DNA from: Chionoecetes opilio
Taxonomy: Eukaryota > Arthropoda > Malacostraca > Decapoda > Majidae
NCBI GenBank assembly: GCA_016584305.1
Contig: JACEEZ010021684.1
Span: 73,501 to 137,500 of the forward strand
Length of the DNA: 64,000 nt
Reading direction: 5' to 3'
Shown: in pieces, positions 46,006 to 58,559 of the stretch
Position numbering within the stretch: the first letter of the stretch is position 1
Layout: the number at the start of each line of letters is the position of its first letter
Program-made: the position numbers and the translations under genes
The notes under the pieces: model-generated
Told to the model about the DNA's origin: nothing
The model's database searches: none
The model's input: the letters and a program-made list of their open reading frames with translations, nothing else

Positions 46006-48764
46006 TTTTTAGGGTGGGTATTATTAAATGGGATACATTATCCTAGTAACTAGACGAATCTCTGAACTGTCGCCGATAGGAATTGCTCAGCCGACGCTTA
46101 TTAGTTTTTTGCGTGGGCGATTGTTGCCTTATTTTAGCCGTGTTTGAAATGAATTCAGTGATTTACTGACTATCCAAGTCAATAGTTTGAATCAGTTAGG
46201 TTAGTATAGGTATCGGGCCAAGTTCCTGACGGTATTAGTGTCTACGGCTATGGTTAGGTGTAATGAGCGGGGTGTATTCCTCCCCGACAGCAAAAAAGGA
46301 CTTTTCCCACGAGGGCGCAGCATCCGTAAATAATACGCGCGGACTTGACTATATTACAGTAGATGGGCTAGTGGTTGAAATGATACGAGCGCTGCATTCT
46401 GAGTGATTTTTAATGTGGGCTTTAACAACGCCAGCAATTTCAGTGTAGTGAACTTGGCTAGAATAACATCTCACTTACTATCCCCCAGCTTCCATTCATT
46501 AACCATTGGCTATTCAATACTTCTCGCATCCTACCTGGGCTCCAATACCTTGTAATGGCCAGTGAAATATGGGTTAATCCTGTGACTCACGATCAATGAC
46601 CAACCGTAGTTTTATCCTATTAAGAGTGGTGAGAGTTAGAAGTAATATATAAATACTCTACGTCATTAAATTATGCTCGCAATTTTGTTGGCCTTCACCA
46701 TGCCGCAAGCTCCTCTAGACCCCTTAATTCAAATATGATGTATAGTTCTGGGGGTGTGCTTCGACAATTAATTTTGTGGCCTTCCGCTGTCGCTAGTGAC
46801 GTCACGGCTAAAGATAGGCGAGGAAGGGAGTAAGGTAGCCATACTCCGCTGCGGATTCGGCCAACATTACCTTGCCGGAAAAAAACAAATTGATCTATCG
46901 TCGCTATGGGGGAGTTGTGTCTTACAACCCTTTCTTCTGCAAGGGGGTTTTCTGGAGCATGAGCTGTATGGGGGATGGGGTATAGGCCTCATGAGTGGAT
47001 CGGCTACGGTGTGTGCTGAACTGAGCTAGAGGCTGAGGGATGACCCAAGCGGCACTAACCAGCTGTATACAGTCTAAGGCCTATTGATTCGACATCAGCG
47101 AGTGTGGTGTGACTATATATAGGCTAGTGCATTATCCTAGTGACATAGGGTCACCGCGGGGTAAAGGAATTCTTAGGGATGTTTGTTAAACCCGAGGATG
47201 AAGAAAGATCGCGTCCGTGTCAAGGGGAGGATTAATTATTGTGGCGAGTGATTCTTTTGGTGATAACTAAATAGTTCACTCTTAGGGTAAGAGTGGGGAT
47301 GTGAAATACTAGGTATCTATCAGTATGTTGATAATGATACAGGAAATGCCCTGTTAATACACGACGTCGCTTCCTACTTAAGAGGAAGGAGCGCGGATAT
47401 TCCAGTTATTAAGACCGCACATATTATTCTCTATATCTCTTAGCCATTTTTCCCCCCCACTTATCTTGATGGGTGGTAGGCTGAGCGTTTAATCGCCCAG
47501 GTTTGTGGAGCCCTATCATAGTTAACATCAAAGCTAATAATATTAAGGCGGCGCTCGCATAATCCAATCTCTTATGAGTTAGGGAGTAGAAGTGTGACCT
47601 ACTGATCTTCTCAGGAATCCTTGCCCACCACATCACTTAGTCATTCCTTTATCCGCTGCTACATACGTCTTTTAGAATGAAATATGGTTCTGGTTTCAAG
47701 CAATATCTCCCTTCTGATCCAATACTCTTCTTAGGACATAATTGGGGGGCTACGCTCCTCGCACTAGACCGCCCTGCTTAGTTTAACTATCTAACATCGT
47801 ACCGGCCTATTGGAAAAAAAAATTCTTACTGTACCTATTTATATTACTCTTAAGTGGAGGGGATGGTAAGAGGGGGGGGTGGCGTCTCCCGCCAGATCCG
47901 CGTCCATGTGTTTATATTCTGTTAGCTCCGCTTTCCGAACAGCTGTTGTGTGGTTAGTGTAAATAGTCCTTATAATATAACAGAACGTTCAAGTTATGAC
48001 ACGATAAGTAAGTAAAGCAGCAAGATTGGTAGTGTTGTTATTAATAATGGTGTTGGTGCTATTACATTTTCGCACTTATACCTTGATGTATTCACATTTT
48101 GCGCGACCTATGCAGGTACATGCAGTCTTCCACGCTACTTAGGTTCGCTTTTCCTCCCCTAGACTACTAGTGTACGACATCAAGGTTACCTTAGTTTTAA
48201 TCTCTCCATTCAGGGCACTCATTTTACTTCATCTGGCTTCTCTATCCCTTCTTCATACACCTTGCGGGCCCAGCCTTGTGTTCGTTCCAATCATCAGCTT
48301 TAAATGCCCAACCCAGCGGCATCCTAGCGCTTCACTTGACTCATTCTCTCCATCTCATCCTTGTCTCTTATTCTCCTCCTTCCACTTCCCGGGCAATCTT
48401 GCGCTCTCGCATATCATCTTATCTATACACTTCTGCAGCAGACACATTTCTTTTTTATTTGGCACTGTCACTCATTCCAGTCACGCTATAGGCATTCAGG
48501 TAAACAAGCGCAGCCTACCTATTCATTGGTGCACTCGCTTCACCACATTCCCCATACAGCGTCCTGACCAGCATAAATCACTCAACATGAAATAAACAGA
48601 CTAATAACATAACTTTAATAATGGCTTGTATATTAGAAAAAACCCTTCATCAATGCGACCCTTAGCGAACAGTGTTGCGAGTGGTTTCAGCAACCTTAGC
48701 ACTACGGTGGAAAACAGGCGGAGACACATATGGCGGATGGATGTTCACCAAAGATCGTTGGGAA
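46006..48764. repeat. Duplicated block A, copy 2
   Basis: Matches 2558-4150 in order. Relative to copy 1 it carries an extra ~1.0 kb (about 46545-47565) between the counterparts of 2950 and 2962. The extra segment has no recognisable terminal repeats or coding motif. Many small indels distinguish the copies. The small GTTTCGTACAC element of copy 1 (3478-3718) is absent, so that element is probably a later insertion in copy 1. Confidence 0.65.
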
Positions 48765-50375
48765 TAATTAAAACAGTAAACCCTCTTCGTATTGTGACTG
48801 AATTGGGCCAAGGAGTGGTGCCGAGTAATGCAAGGATCGCGAATAATGCAGGGATGAAAAATTAAATAATAAATAAAAATATTCAAGGTGAATTATAGAA
48901 AAAAACTTCTAAGTCATGGGCAGTTAGATATTAATAAACATTCAGATAAATCATGTAAATAAATAGAATCATAACATGTAAAAATACACATACAGTAGTG
49001 TACAGGAGAAGTGTAGCATTGAGGCTGCTCAGTCCATGGTCTGCGTCCACGGGCGCCCGGCAGCCGGCCGCAGTATCAGATGGCAGACGATTTCCTCCTG
49101 CCTTCTTTGGTGTTGTTCTGTAGGGGTGTGAGGACCCTTCCCTCTTGAGAGTCTCCCTGCTAAAAACACACGTATCCCTGGTGGATATCCTATGATGCTA
49201 TCAACAGCTACAGGCGGTGTTAGCTCGTACCGTCTTCTTCAGGAAGGCACAGGTGAGGCGGATGACCGCGTGTTGTCCTGAGTGAGGTAGGCAGGGCGCC
49301 AGGCGGGTGCAGGTCAGGTGGGGGGGCGTCATCTGCCAGCAGGGTGGGCAGGGTTTTATTTACGTCGTTTACTAGTTATTTACATCGTAGTGTGATTCAT
49401 GGTGAGCTGTTATAATACACGGGCGTTCGAGTATTTAAGGTCGGGGGAGTGTAGTACCATCGTGTCACCTTAAATAACGGGATATTTAAAGGAGAGGGAG
49501 GGGGGGGGGGGGGGGTGTTGAGGTGGGCGGGTAGCCAGATGACTGGGGAAATATTCTTGCGCCGCAGCCACCCCGTAACTACTATGGAATGGAACAAAAG
49601 TGTCCATGTGACATGACCTTTAATAAGGTCATGTCAAACGTATTGTTGACTTGTGATTGGTCGAGAGAAGTTTAGAAACAGTTTGGAGGGGAAGGGGAGA
49701 AGGGTGTGCATTGGCTGGTGACATGCTGATGACAATTTGATGACCTCAATTACTCGTCCAAGCCCGTCAGGGCCTTCGCTACCTTTCACTACATCTAAGC
49801 GAGGATACGATATCTTGCTGGATACGATAGTAAGGAAGTATTTTGTGGGAAAAAATTATTACTGTGTATTTTATCTAGGGCGGTGGGGAGGAGGCTGGGT
49901 GGTAGCTGGATATACGACTCTCCATTGCTGGATCTGGGTCCAAGGCTCGACTGGCGCTCAGAAAAAAAAAAACAGATCACTCGGCCAATACAACATTTGT
50001 GACACATACAAAGAAACGGCACGATTACAGTATACAAAGTATATGCTTTAGTGATGGGATCATAAGATGCTTGGCGCTGGCTGCCATCCTGGGCCTCTAG
50101 CCCATCACCACATTAGCATCACACTCACACTCCTCCCTTTACTCCCGTAAAAAAAAAAATATAAAAAAAAAAAAAAAAAAAATATATCAAATAAATAATA
50201 GCTAATAATAATAATAAATAAAAAAATATTAAAAAATAATAATAACTAATAATAATAATAATAATATAATATAATAAGAAGATAATAAAAAAAAAAAAAC
50301 AAAAAAAAAGGAGGAGAGAGGTGGTACCGAATAATGTGGAGGGGGACCAACGAATACCGATGAGAGTTTTACAGG
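48765..50375. mobile_element. 1.6-kb TIR element in block A copy 2 (pogo/Tigger-like ends)
   Basis: Block A copy 1 is continuous at 4147-4158, while copy 2 has 1.6 kb between the matching halves. The left end cagtaaaccctcttcgtatt and the right end (reverse complement gtaaaactctcatcggtatt) are inverted repeats of pogo/Tigger style. The element has no transposase that I can read and contains a LINE 3' fragment, a G run (49501-49515) and AT-rich AAT repeats (50150-50300). Confidence 0.55.
49150..49365 (-). mobile_element. LINE 3' fragment, inverted
   Basis: The reverse complement reads cctgcccaccctgctggcag, gcggtcatccgcctcacctg, ccttcctgaagaagac, which parallels 1420-1505 of the LINE at the window start. 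It is the third copy of this 3' end in the window. Confidence 0.6.
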
Positions 50376-50490
50376 TGTACCTCTAAACGCAGCGTTACGA
50401 AACGTTTCAAGATTCAATCTAAGTGGGCTAAAGATGAATCTTAGATAGAGCGCGTTAGGAACGTTTTGAGCATCTGGCCCAGAGATTCCT
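50376..50490. repeat. Block A copy 2, right end
   Basis: The run acctctaaacgcagcgttac, aatctaagtgggctaaagat, gagcatctggcccagag continues the match to 4150-4245 after the 1.6-kb insertion. Confidence 0.65.
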
Positions 50491-51174
50491 GGGACTGGGA
50501 GGTGCTCGCTCGCCTACGCCCGGTTTGTAAGACGATTCTCTGTCATATGATTGCTGAAGCAGCGCGGGCTGAGGCGGTGGTGGTGGTGTCTTGGGCCTCG
50601 TCGTGCCTATACCAAACTCCTTGCGTTTGGCCTCAAAGAACAATATTCATATTTGCTTTGCTTTACACTCACCTCTTAGCACAAAGATAGGCCTATTTTA
50701 TTTGTATCAGTTGCTTGCAAGGGGCAGTGATTGTTCAACAATAACACCAGCCATTCGTAAACTCTTAATAGGGGTAAAAAATAAAGTCCTGACTGAAAGA
50801 AAAGTTCCAGCAAGAGTAGGGAGTTAGGTTAATGCGGGTTTAGGCGGATTTTCAGGTTTGCAGTGCATTGTAAATGGTTAGGCACTCCTACCACCCAAAT
50901 ATACTTACGGCAAGCTACCATGATGATATATATTGTAAAATTGGCTAAGCCTAGGCCATCGTGTTCATGATAGCATTGCTGGCATATCAGTGACATACAG
51001 AAAAATAGGCAGTAAGGACTAGCAACACATTCCAATAATAGAGAAAGAATTAAGATAATTGATAGGCAGTGAAAGTAATAATATCTAGTGTCATAAACAT
51101 TTTATCTTGTCTTTGTTTTGCTTCAACAACTCGCTGTAACTCCATCAGTTTTATAATCGGCAATATAAATTTTT
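50491..51174. other. Unassigned sequence
   Basis: No terminal repeats or recognised coding motifs. Open frames here are short and lack family resemblance. Confidence 0.35.
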
Positions 51175-51489
51175 CTGGTGGAGGGTGAAGTAGAAGCAGG
51201 AAGGGCGCCCTTCAACGGAGAGCACTTAGCTGGCTTGTGTGGCTGACAGCTACCAATGTTACATGGTGGCTGTGGTGAAGAGTCGGGCAGGTCGTTCGGG
51301 CCCCACTTGCTCAGGACTCGTCTCCCCTCCTCCTCCGGTCTTCTCTCTTGTATTAGGGAACGCTGGTTGCATCCCGCGTGGGGGCCCTCCACCGGGGTCG
51401 CTGTCAGGACCGCTGAACGGCCTCCCACGACAAGGGGTGCTGGCAGAAGTTTAGTGGGGCTGGCCATGGAGGGCGTGAGGACCTACACT

Positions 51490-52500
51490 TGTTGACGACT
51501 GTGGCAAATGTTGCTCCAGGGCAAGGCTGGCATTAACTGCACACATTCCTTCTACCGCATACACGCAAGACAGGGCTGAGGTGTGACCACCGTTGGCAAA
51601 GTGTCTCACCAATGTTCGTAAGGGTGCTCTTAGGCACCACAATGGTGCTACCCCACACTGGCGAGAGAAACTTTGAAGTGCACACAGGAGGGGTGATAAA
51701 AAACATGTTTACCCAGAAGAGCAGGTCTTAAGCACCACATGCTCAGCCCACACTGGGTGGGGGGGAGAGAAACTTTGAGTGTCTCAGGAGTGTGTGCTAA
51801 AACTATGTTGCCCGGGCAAAGCATTCTTAAACACACACATGCTAAAAAACGCCACACTGGTGAGAGAAACTTTGAGTTGGGGCCAGGAGTGTAGGGTAAA
51901 ACGATTTATCCAAAGAGACTGATCTTAACAGACATATAGCCTCCCACCCCCCAACCGCACATTGGGTTGGGCTGTGAGAAGGAAACTTTGAGTCCATGAG
52001 TGTAGGAAACTTTACCGCGGAAGAGCAGTCTAACAGCACACATGGCTCACCCAAAAAAAAAAACACTGGTGAGTAAGAAACTTTGAGTGGCCCATGAGTG
52101 TAGGAAAACATTTAGCCCAACAGCATAAGTAGGATATCTTAACACACACATGGTCAGCCCACACTGGTGAGAGAAACTTTGAGATGTCAGGAGCTGTAGG
52201 AAACATTTACCCTCGCAAGAGGGGCACTCTTAACAAACAATGCTCACCACACTGTTGAGAGAAACTTTGAGTGGTCAGGAGTGATGGGAAAAACATTTAC
52301 CCAGAGAGGCACTTCTTAAACACAGAAATACAGCATCACTATGTGTCATCGCGCCCACACTGGTGAGAGAAACAGTATTGCCTAAACTTTTGAGTGTCAG
52401 GATTAGGAAACCTATTTGCCCAGCAAGGGCAGCTACCCTAACGAACTTACATGCTCACCCACTGATCTGGTGAGAGAAGTAAGTACAAGTGTGATATTTA
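51490..52500 (+). CDS. C2H2 zinc-finger array, copy 3, frames broken
   Basis: About nine finger units follow two divergent leading ones, with the same unit and linkers as the other copies (cactggtgagagaaactttg, aggagtgtagg, cttaaacacacacatgct). Insertions such as an A run inside a linker (52053-52065) break every frame. Confidence 0.55.
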
Positions 52501-52548
52501 TTTGGGCGGCAAGTGTTTTCTTTACCAAGTGTCGTGTTGGCCTAGGCA

Positions 52549-53045
52549 ATATCCAGAGCACACCTGTGGGAGGCAGTTGCTGTGTGTTGGGTTGTGCTTG
52601 TGGTGGTTGGTGGGGGCTTGCCGAGGCATATCCAGACACACCTTGAGGAGGTAGTGGCTGTGTGTGGGTGTGGCTTGTGGTGGGTGGGTAGGGGCTTGCG
52701 CTAGGCATATCCAGTACATCACCTGTGAGGAGGGATGTGGCTGTGTGTGGGTTCTGCTTGTGGTGGTGGGTGAGGGGCTTGCCAGGCATATCCAGACACA
52801 CCTGTGAGGAGGGAGTGTGGCTGTGTGTGGGTTGTGCTTGTGAGTGGTGGGTTGAGGGGCTTGCCTTGAGGCATATCCAGACGACACCTTGTGAGGAGGG
52901 ATGGCTGTGTGTGGGTTGTGCTTGTGTGGTGGGTGAGGGGCTGCCAGGCATATCTCAGTATCACAGCGCTGTGAGGAGGAGTGGCGTGTGTGGTTGTGCT
53001 TTGTGGTGGTGGGTGAGGGGGCTTGCAGGCATATAGTCAACGTCA
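52549..53045 (+). repeat. Zinc-finger-associated minisatellite, six to seven units
   Basis: Units of about 77-84 bases (gcatatccagacacacctgt, gaggagggagtggctgtgtg, tgggttgtgcttgtggtggt, gggtgaggggcttgc) repeat head to tail. Their minus-strand translation (Thr-His-Ser-Gln-Pro) is an artefact. Confidence 0.85.
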
Positions 53046-53915
53046 ACTTGTGCGGGTGTTTAAGAATAACTCAATAAAGCCACTTCATGAATACTTGTGG
53101 TTGAATGTTTTATTTGCACAGATTACAGAGGGAAAAATGAGAGAGAGAGGAGAGAGAGAGAGGAGAGAGAGAGAGAGAGGTGATAACATGCATCACCAAT
53201 GAACAGACTCTAAGAAGAGAAATATGCAATAAAATTATTATCATTATTACTCTTCCTCTCCTCCTTCCTCTTGCTTCATTGGGCACTTCCTCCTCCTCTG
53301 TTCCTCCAGAAAGTATATTAGTAAAAAAAAAAAAATGACAGAATTAACTAAACATTTTTCTCATTGATTTAGTAAGATTATTATTGTTTATTATTTATTG
53401 CCACTACAAGTTAGTTATATGTTTTTTTACTGCTTTAAATGGATAAAAAGTCAAGAAAGTGAGAGAGTAGAGAAGAGAGAATAATTCGTCAGCAGGGATT
53501 TAAAGGTGACGGCACATAAGTCAAAGTATGGTACTTACCATGTTACGCTTAAAGAATTCGCTTATAGCCGTGTCGTTTGGGGGGGAAGGAAACCTCGCCG
53601 TAGCTCTCGCGCTGCGGCGTTACTGCCCTCGTTCGCATGTGAGTGACCTGGCTAGCCTCCTCCCTTCTAGAAGCCTTACCCTTCACTACCTTACCCTACC
53701 TTATAGAAGGGCAGAAAAGAAAAAAAAAAGGACCATTCCTTCAAATTCAGCTTGGGCCTCTTCTACTTCTTCTGGATATAACGGATTAATACGCAATATA
53801 TCGGATCACCCTCCCTCCAAATTGGACACATCGTTATAGGCGAGCGGTTTACTGTTTATTATTAGCATGGACCCGAGACCGCTAGTAGTAACATTAAGAC
53901 TGAAAAAAGTAAAAT

Positions 53916-54699
53916 GACATAGGAATAGGCAGACACACAAGCTATATGTCACTACTAGGTGAGTATTCCGCAGTCAAGAAAAAAAAAAAACTATGCAGTG
54001 GCTTGACGGGACATAAAAGTGTATGAGTGGTAAAGTAAAGTAACATTTTGTGGCAGCTTTGTGGAGACGAAAGGGTCCCTTAGGAGAGCAGAAGGGGCGG
54101 ACTGGACTTAATTTCAGCCAGACTTTTGGTGTTGACCAGGGGGCCCCTCTTGGAGGAAAGATGTGTGTGGGGGAGGAGGGGGGGTGGGGTCGGCGATTGA
54201 GAGCCAACGCAGTTAGAGGTAATTTGGAAAATAAAAATTTAAAGCCTTCAAATTTCCTCACAAATCATGGTATGTAGAAATGTAAGTATTAACGCAACCG
54301 GCATAGACGCTAGTTAGAACCAGGACGTCTGGTAAATCGAAAAGAAACGCGTTGTCCTGGGCGACTTATGTGTTATCTACGGTAGACAAGGGCACAAATT
54401 TGTAGTTATGAGTTATTTAATAAATAATCTAGCCTGAAAGTTGATATCTTATTTTACACTTGTTCGTTCAATATCTATATCCTTCCCATTTTGGGCTAAA
54501 GTACTTGTCAGGTGTAGGCGTCAGGCTCAGCATAACAGCTGTCGATACCACAAATTAAATAGGAGCACAATTAAATTGTTGAAATACTTCTTTGTATCCT
54601 CAATTCGTTGACAAAAAATTCTTCTCATCATCTTAGTGGAGATCTATCAGATATTGATAGTATCAAAATAATAATACATACGAAAATCAATGAAAAAAG
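53916..54699. other. Unassigned sequence with a short copy of the 58-kb element end
   Basis: Positions 54255-54395 (aatcatggtatgtagaaatg, taagtattaacgc, cttatgtgttatctacggta) match the right ends at 55040-55125 and 58455-58551. The rest shows no gene. Confidence 0.5.
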
Positions 54700-55128
54700 A
54701 TGGATACACAGTAGTTATGATCATGACTGAATCTATCTACTCTATCTATACCCTGTTTCAGCGTTGGTTTTCAGTGGGCTTGGGAGCTGCAAGTATAAGT
54801 ACGGTTCAAATTTCATCACTTACTCGTTTTTTTTCGGGCGACGACGACAGCGGTGCAGACACTTCAAGTAAATAAACACTATATATGGCGACTCTACTGT
54901 TGGTAGCCACTTTGTAGATATGTGTTGTCATTTGTTCATTTATATCCTAGGCCCGCTACTATGACACAGATGAAGACCAGAATGACACAGAGCTCTCCAT
55001 ATAGTTCGCTTCTAACTTTTCTTGAAATCATAGATGTAGCAATGTAAGTATTAAGCGCCACCAACACGTCTGTTAAACGGAAAAAACAAGGTGTGTTTCC
55101 TGGCGACTTAACTGTTTTCTAACGGTAG
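54700..55128. repeat. Copy of the 58-kb TIR element, decayed
   Basis: Matches 58172-58551 through gatacacagtagttatgatc, accctgtttcagcgttgg, cgggcgacgacgacag, taaataaacacta, tggcgactctactgttggta and ctgaaatcat-type ends. The two are diverged by indels. Confidence 0.7.
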
Positions 55129-55559
55129 GTGGTTAATAATAATTCAGTCTTGTAAGACTATTAAATATTCATAAATATTTGTTTCTATTTATTAGTATTG
55201 AGGAAGAAGAAAAAAAAAAAAAAAAATTACTTTATTGTAAATTTTATAATATTTTAGGAGTTAATTTTAGTAATTCAGCCTTAAATATTACTGATCGCAA
55301 AAATATTAGCTGTTTTTTTTTACTATGAAAAAAACCCCGCAAATTCTATGCTTAGATTTTAGCTACGTATTAAAATATATCTTCATTTTGTCATTTCATA
55401 TACACGATTAACGATATTTTGAATTACGCATTAGCATTTTTGTTAAGTGTTCGAGAAGAGAAAGAGGAGAGAGCGAGGAGATAATTTTTGTTAACTGAAT
55501 TCAATTATACATTTTTTAACTGAAATTGCTATTTTTTTTTCTTTTTTTCTTGTTATTTC

Positions 55560-55711
55560 AGCAGTCAAGAGATGGGGAGGGCCAAGAGAGTCTGTCTGGA
55601 TCAAGTCAATCTCAGCAGATGCAGTCAAGTCCTGAAGTCAGTCAAGTCAGGGCTATATCAGTGGCCGGTTTACATAATGTCAACACACTAGCAAAATGGC
55701 GTTTAACCTAA
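55560..55711 (+). CDS. Possible terminal exon, Ser/Gln-rich
   Basis: A long pyrimidine tract ending in ttatttcag (55531-55560) precedes an open frame QSRDGEGQESLSGSSQSQQMQ and so on, to a stop at 55709-55711. The acceptor is good and the peptide is compositionally biased. The surrounding sequence has many AGTCA motifs, which could create the Ser/Gln bias by themselves. No upstream exon or homologue was recognised. Confidence 0.25.
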
Positions 55712-56039
55712 GTCAGTTGAATCAGGCAAAATCAGTGCATGGTGCGAGTCAATCTGTTTGAAGTCATTCGAATCAGTCAAATATAAATGAAAATGTTGGA
55801 AAATAGTGTGCAGCATATTTATCAGTAGTCATTTAACCTCCCAGTCGATCAGTAACACTCAGTTTTCAAATCGCGATGAAATAGTGAAAAAGTATCGAAA
55901 ATCTGGAGGGAAGAGAGAAAAGAGAGAGTTAGAAATCAGGGTCAAGTCACCTCAAGTCAGTCCAATGTGATGAAAATATAAAAAAACATCGACGAAGAAT
56001 ATTGTCGTCAGTACAAGTCAGTCAAATGGAGTCAGATTC

Positions 56040-56830
56040 ATTCAGTCATATCGAATAGAAAATGCTCGCTCCAGCATCGCCTGCATTACGCAGGCGCTGG
56101 ACCATCTCGGTGCCCCCGGCGGCATCTCGGTAGCCCGCCAATGCTATGGTCGCTGGTATGTAAATCAGTTATGGGCGTTGTTCTGGTGGCTATCCTCGAT
56201 GCTGCTCCTGGCCCTGGCTGTGGGAGTAGCGCGATGAGAACAGGGGCGCAGTAATCCCTACCAGGTAGGGCGCACAGCCTGCATAGTAGTACAGGCGGAG
56301 GAGCCAGAGAAAAAGGTGGCGCCTGCGTAGTTCGCGTCATGGGCCGGCTCATCACGTTGCAGCCTGCTCTGCGTACTCTTTCCTTTTCTTCGGTAGTCAA
56401 GCTGGCGGCCGTGAAACGACAGCCGCCTGTCGAGCGCACCCACCGAGGTACAGTAGAGAGGTCCGTCCAGGCGCAGGCCGATGGCCCTGGGCGCGCAGCT
56501 GAAGCATACTGGGGGGGGGGGGGGGGGTTGGCTGCCTTGATAGTCATGGCCGGCGTAGACGACTGTATAGACAAACATCTCTGGCGGCCGAGACCTTTGA
56601 GGCTGTGACCCGTCCTCGCACATGTGGCTGGTGATGAGGGTCGAGTTCGGAGAGCGCAGCTGGTCGTCTTGGCAAGCCTGTCACCAAACCGTCACCAGTG
56701 CCCGCCGCGCCCCGCCGGTGACAACGAGGGCCAGGTCGTCGGCGTTAGTCTGAGCAGTGTATCAGGGTGCCTAGCCTGGACAGGGCTCATCGTGACCATC
56801 CTTACGACCCGTCGATGACACAACTCTTAC
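56040..56830. other. GC-rich island in AT-rich surroundings
   Basis: About 800 bases are markedly richer in G+C and CpG than both flanks, with long open frames on both strands (plus 56339-56608; minus 56086-56574 and 56258-56623). A G run (56512-56527) interrupts them. No frame matched a family I know. It could be a host-gene exon or CpG island; direction is undecided. Confidence 0.35.
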
Positions 56831-57360
56831 AGGCAGGAGGACATTGTTATGAGGCTATACGTGGTCAAATTTCACCGATAGGGGTCGTTCAATAACCTAA
56901 ATTGGTGGCGCTATTTCGGTGGTTTGATTATGGATGTGTGAAGGGAGCTTTACTGTTACTGTCTAGTTATTCTGAGTGTACCATCAAACAAGACAAAAAA
57001 GATATATTTCATATTATATTAAAAGTGTACCAAAATAATGGAAAAAATATCTAGCGCAATTTACCATTCTTTTATAATTTCAAGGGGTAGTGATGCTATC
57101 TTTTATATACAGCTTAACCATCATTCTAAAACCCTAATTTTAGGCTATATTCATGATCTAGAAAGGCCTTGCAGAGCATATTAAAACGATCTAAGCCTTA
57201 TTATTCTGATCAAAAAAAAAAAAAAAAATAAATGCAGCTGTACAAATAAGCTGTAAATAAGCTAAATAAGCTTAATATATGGGTCTGGTCTAGCCATCCA
57301 CGTAAAACGCTATTTTTATATAAAGATTCAATTGTTATTAATATCTCAACGCTTATGTCA
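56831..57360. other. Unassigned AT-rich sequence
   Basis: Contains an A run (57213-57229) and no supported gene. Confidence 0.35.
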
Positions 57361-57955
57361 GGGTTCAAAATGGCGGCGATTGATCTATATGTATGTAAAC
57401 TATGATTATATATATGCGTGGGCCTCACTTATTGGTTACGAGTTTCTTAATAAATCATGTTTTGTCTGATGCCGATAAAAATTTTCCCAAACAGACATGG
57501 CCGCTGTTTTGTATAGTTGTGTAAGATTAAGGATAAACAACCGATATGCAGGTTCAAAATGGGCCTTGATATATGTAGAAATCTCTATAGTTTCGTGTAC
57601 GTATTCCTATTGGTGGCAGAGTTTCCTTATTTAATTCATGGTTTGTATGTTGAAGTGGTTAATATTCCGATACACAGATGCATGGCCGTCTGTATTTGAG
57701 TATTTACTAAGAAACGATTCTTCACGGCTAAAAACAGATATTTCAGGGTGTTTCAGGGTTGCAAAATGGCCTTGGATATAATGAGTAGTAAGTTATAATA
57801 TATTCGTGTGTTCCTTATTAAGTGAAGAGTTTCCTTAATAAATCAGGTTTTGTATGCTCGGAGACAATTTTCCTCTACAGACACGGCTGACATTCCATAT
57901 TTTCGTTAAGTAACAGGATTAACGTAGACCAGGTGTTTAACATGATATACTGCGG
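57361..57955. repeat. Tandem repeat with a ~190-206-base unit, three copies
   Basis: Units start at about 57361, 57551 and 57757 with ggttcaaaatggc. Each continues with gatatatgta-type sequence, cttattgg or cttatta, gagtttcctt, aataaatca, ggttttgtatg, cagacatggcc. Identity between units is moderate, so this is an old short satellite. Confidence 0.65.
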
Positions 57956-58071
57956 GGTCATGCCTTGAGGACTTCCGCGGGTCTTGGGTGAACGAAGAGG
58001 CCCTGGTTAGACGGCGCCCATAAATCGAGTTGTCGCTACTCTATTATTCAAGGTTTATCTCAGACTACCCC

Positions 58072-58551
58072 TACCGTAGATAACAGTAAAGTCGCCACCT
58101 GCAGTGATGTCGCCAGGCGCCATATATTACGAATTATAGCATCACTACTGCTGTGTCTGTGCCACTGAAGATGATACACAGTAGTTTATATCATGACTGT
58201 ATAATATACCCTGTTTCAGCGTTGTTTTATGCTTTGTAGCTGCAAGTATATACGGTTTCAAATTTCACTACTTTTTTTTCTTTTTCGGGCGACGACGACA
58301 GCTGTATACGACACTCAGTAAATAAACACTAGATGGCGACTTTACTGTTGGTAGCACTTTGTAGATATTTTTGTCATTTGTTCATTTATAGCCCTACTAT
58401 GACAGATGAAGACACAAAATGACACAGACTCAGATAGCCCCTTCTAACTGTCCTGAAATCATGGATGTAGAAATGTAAGTATTAACGCCACCACACGGCT
58501 GTAAACAGAAAAAAAAGTTGTCCTGGCGACTTTAGTGTTATCTACGGTAGA
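58072..58551. mobile_element. 480-bp TIR element
   Basis: The left end ctaccgtagataacagtaaa plus gtcgcca is the reverse complement of the right end tggcgactttagtgttatct plus acggtag, with one mismatch in about 27 bases. A decayed longer copy lies at 54.7-55.1 kb and a right-end fragment at 54.3 kb. No coding capacity: non-autonomous. Confidence 0.7.
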
Positions 58552-58559
58552 GAGCTGTC

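Larger units (their letters stand above)
51175..53915 (+). repeat. Duplicated block C, copy 3 (zinc-finger locus, 3' part)
   Basis: Begins at the equivalent of 14095 (gagggtgaagtagaagcagg) and runs through the finger array, minisatellite, GAGA tail (53140-53180), the uninterrupted empty site (53345-53440) and the equivalent of 21597-21990. The 5' part present in copies 1 and 2 is absent. Confidence 0.75.

Noticed and set aside
52433..53046. His/Thr/Gln/Pro-repeat protein on the minus strand
   Set aside because: Produced by the ~80-base minisatellite after the zinc-finger array.
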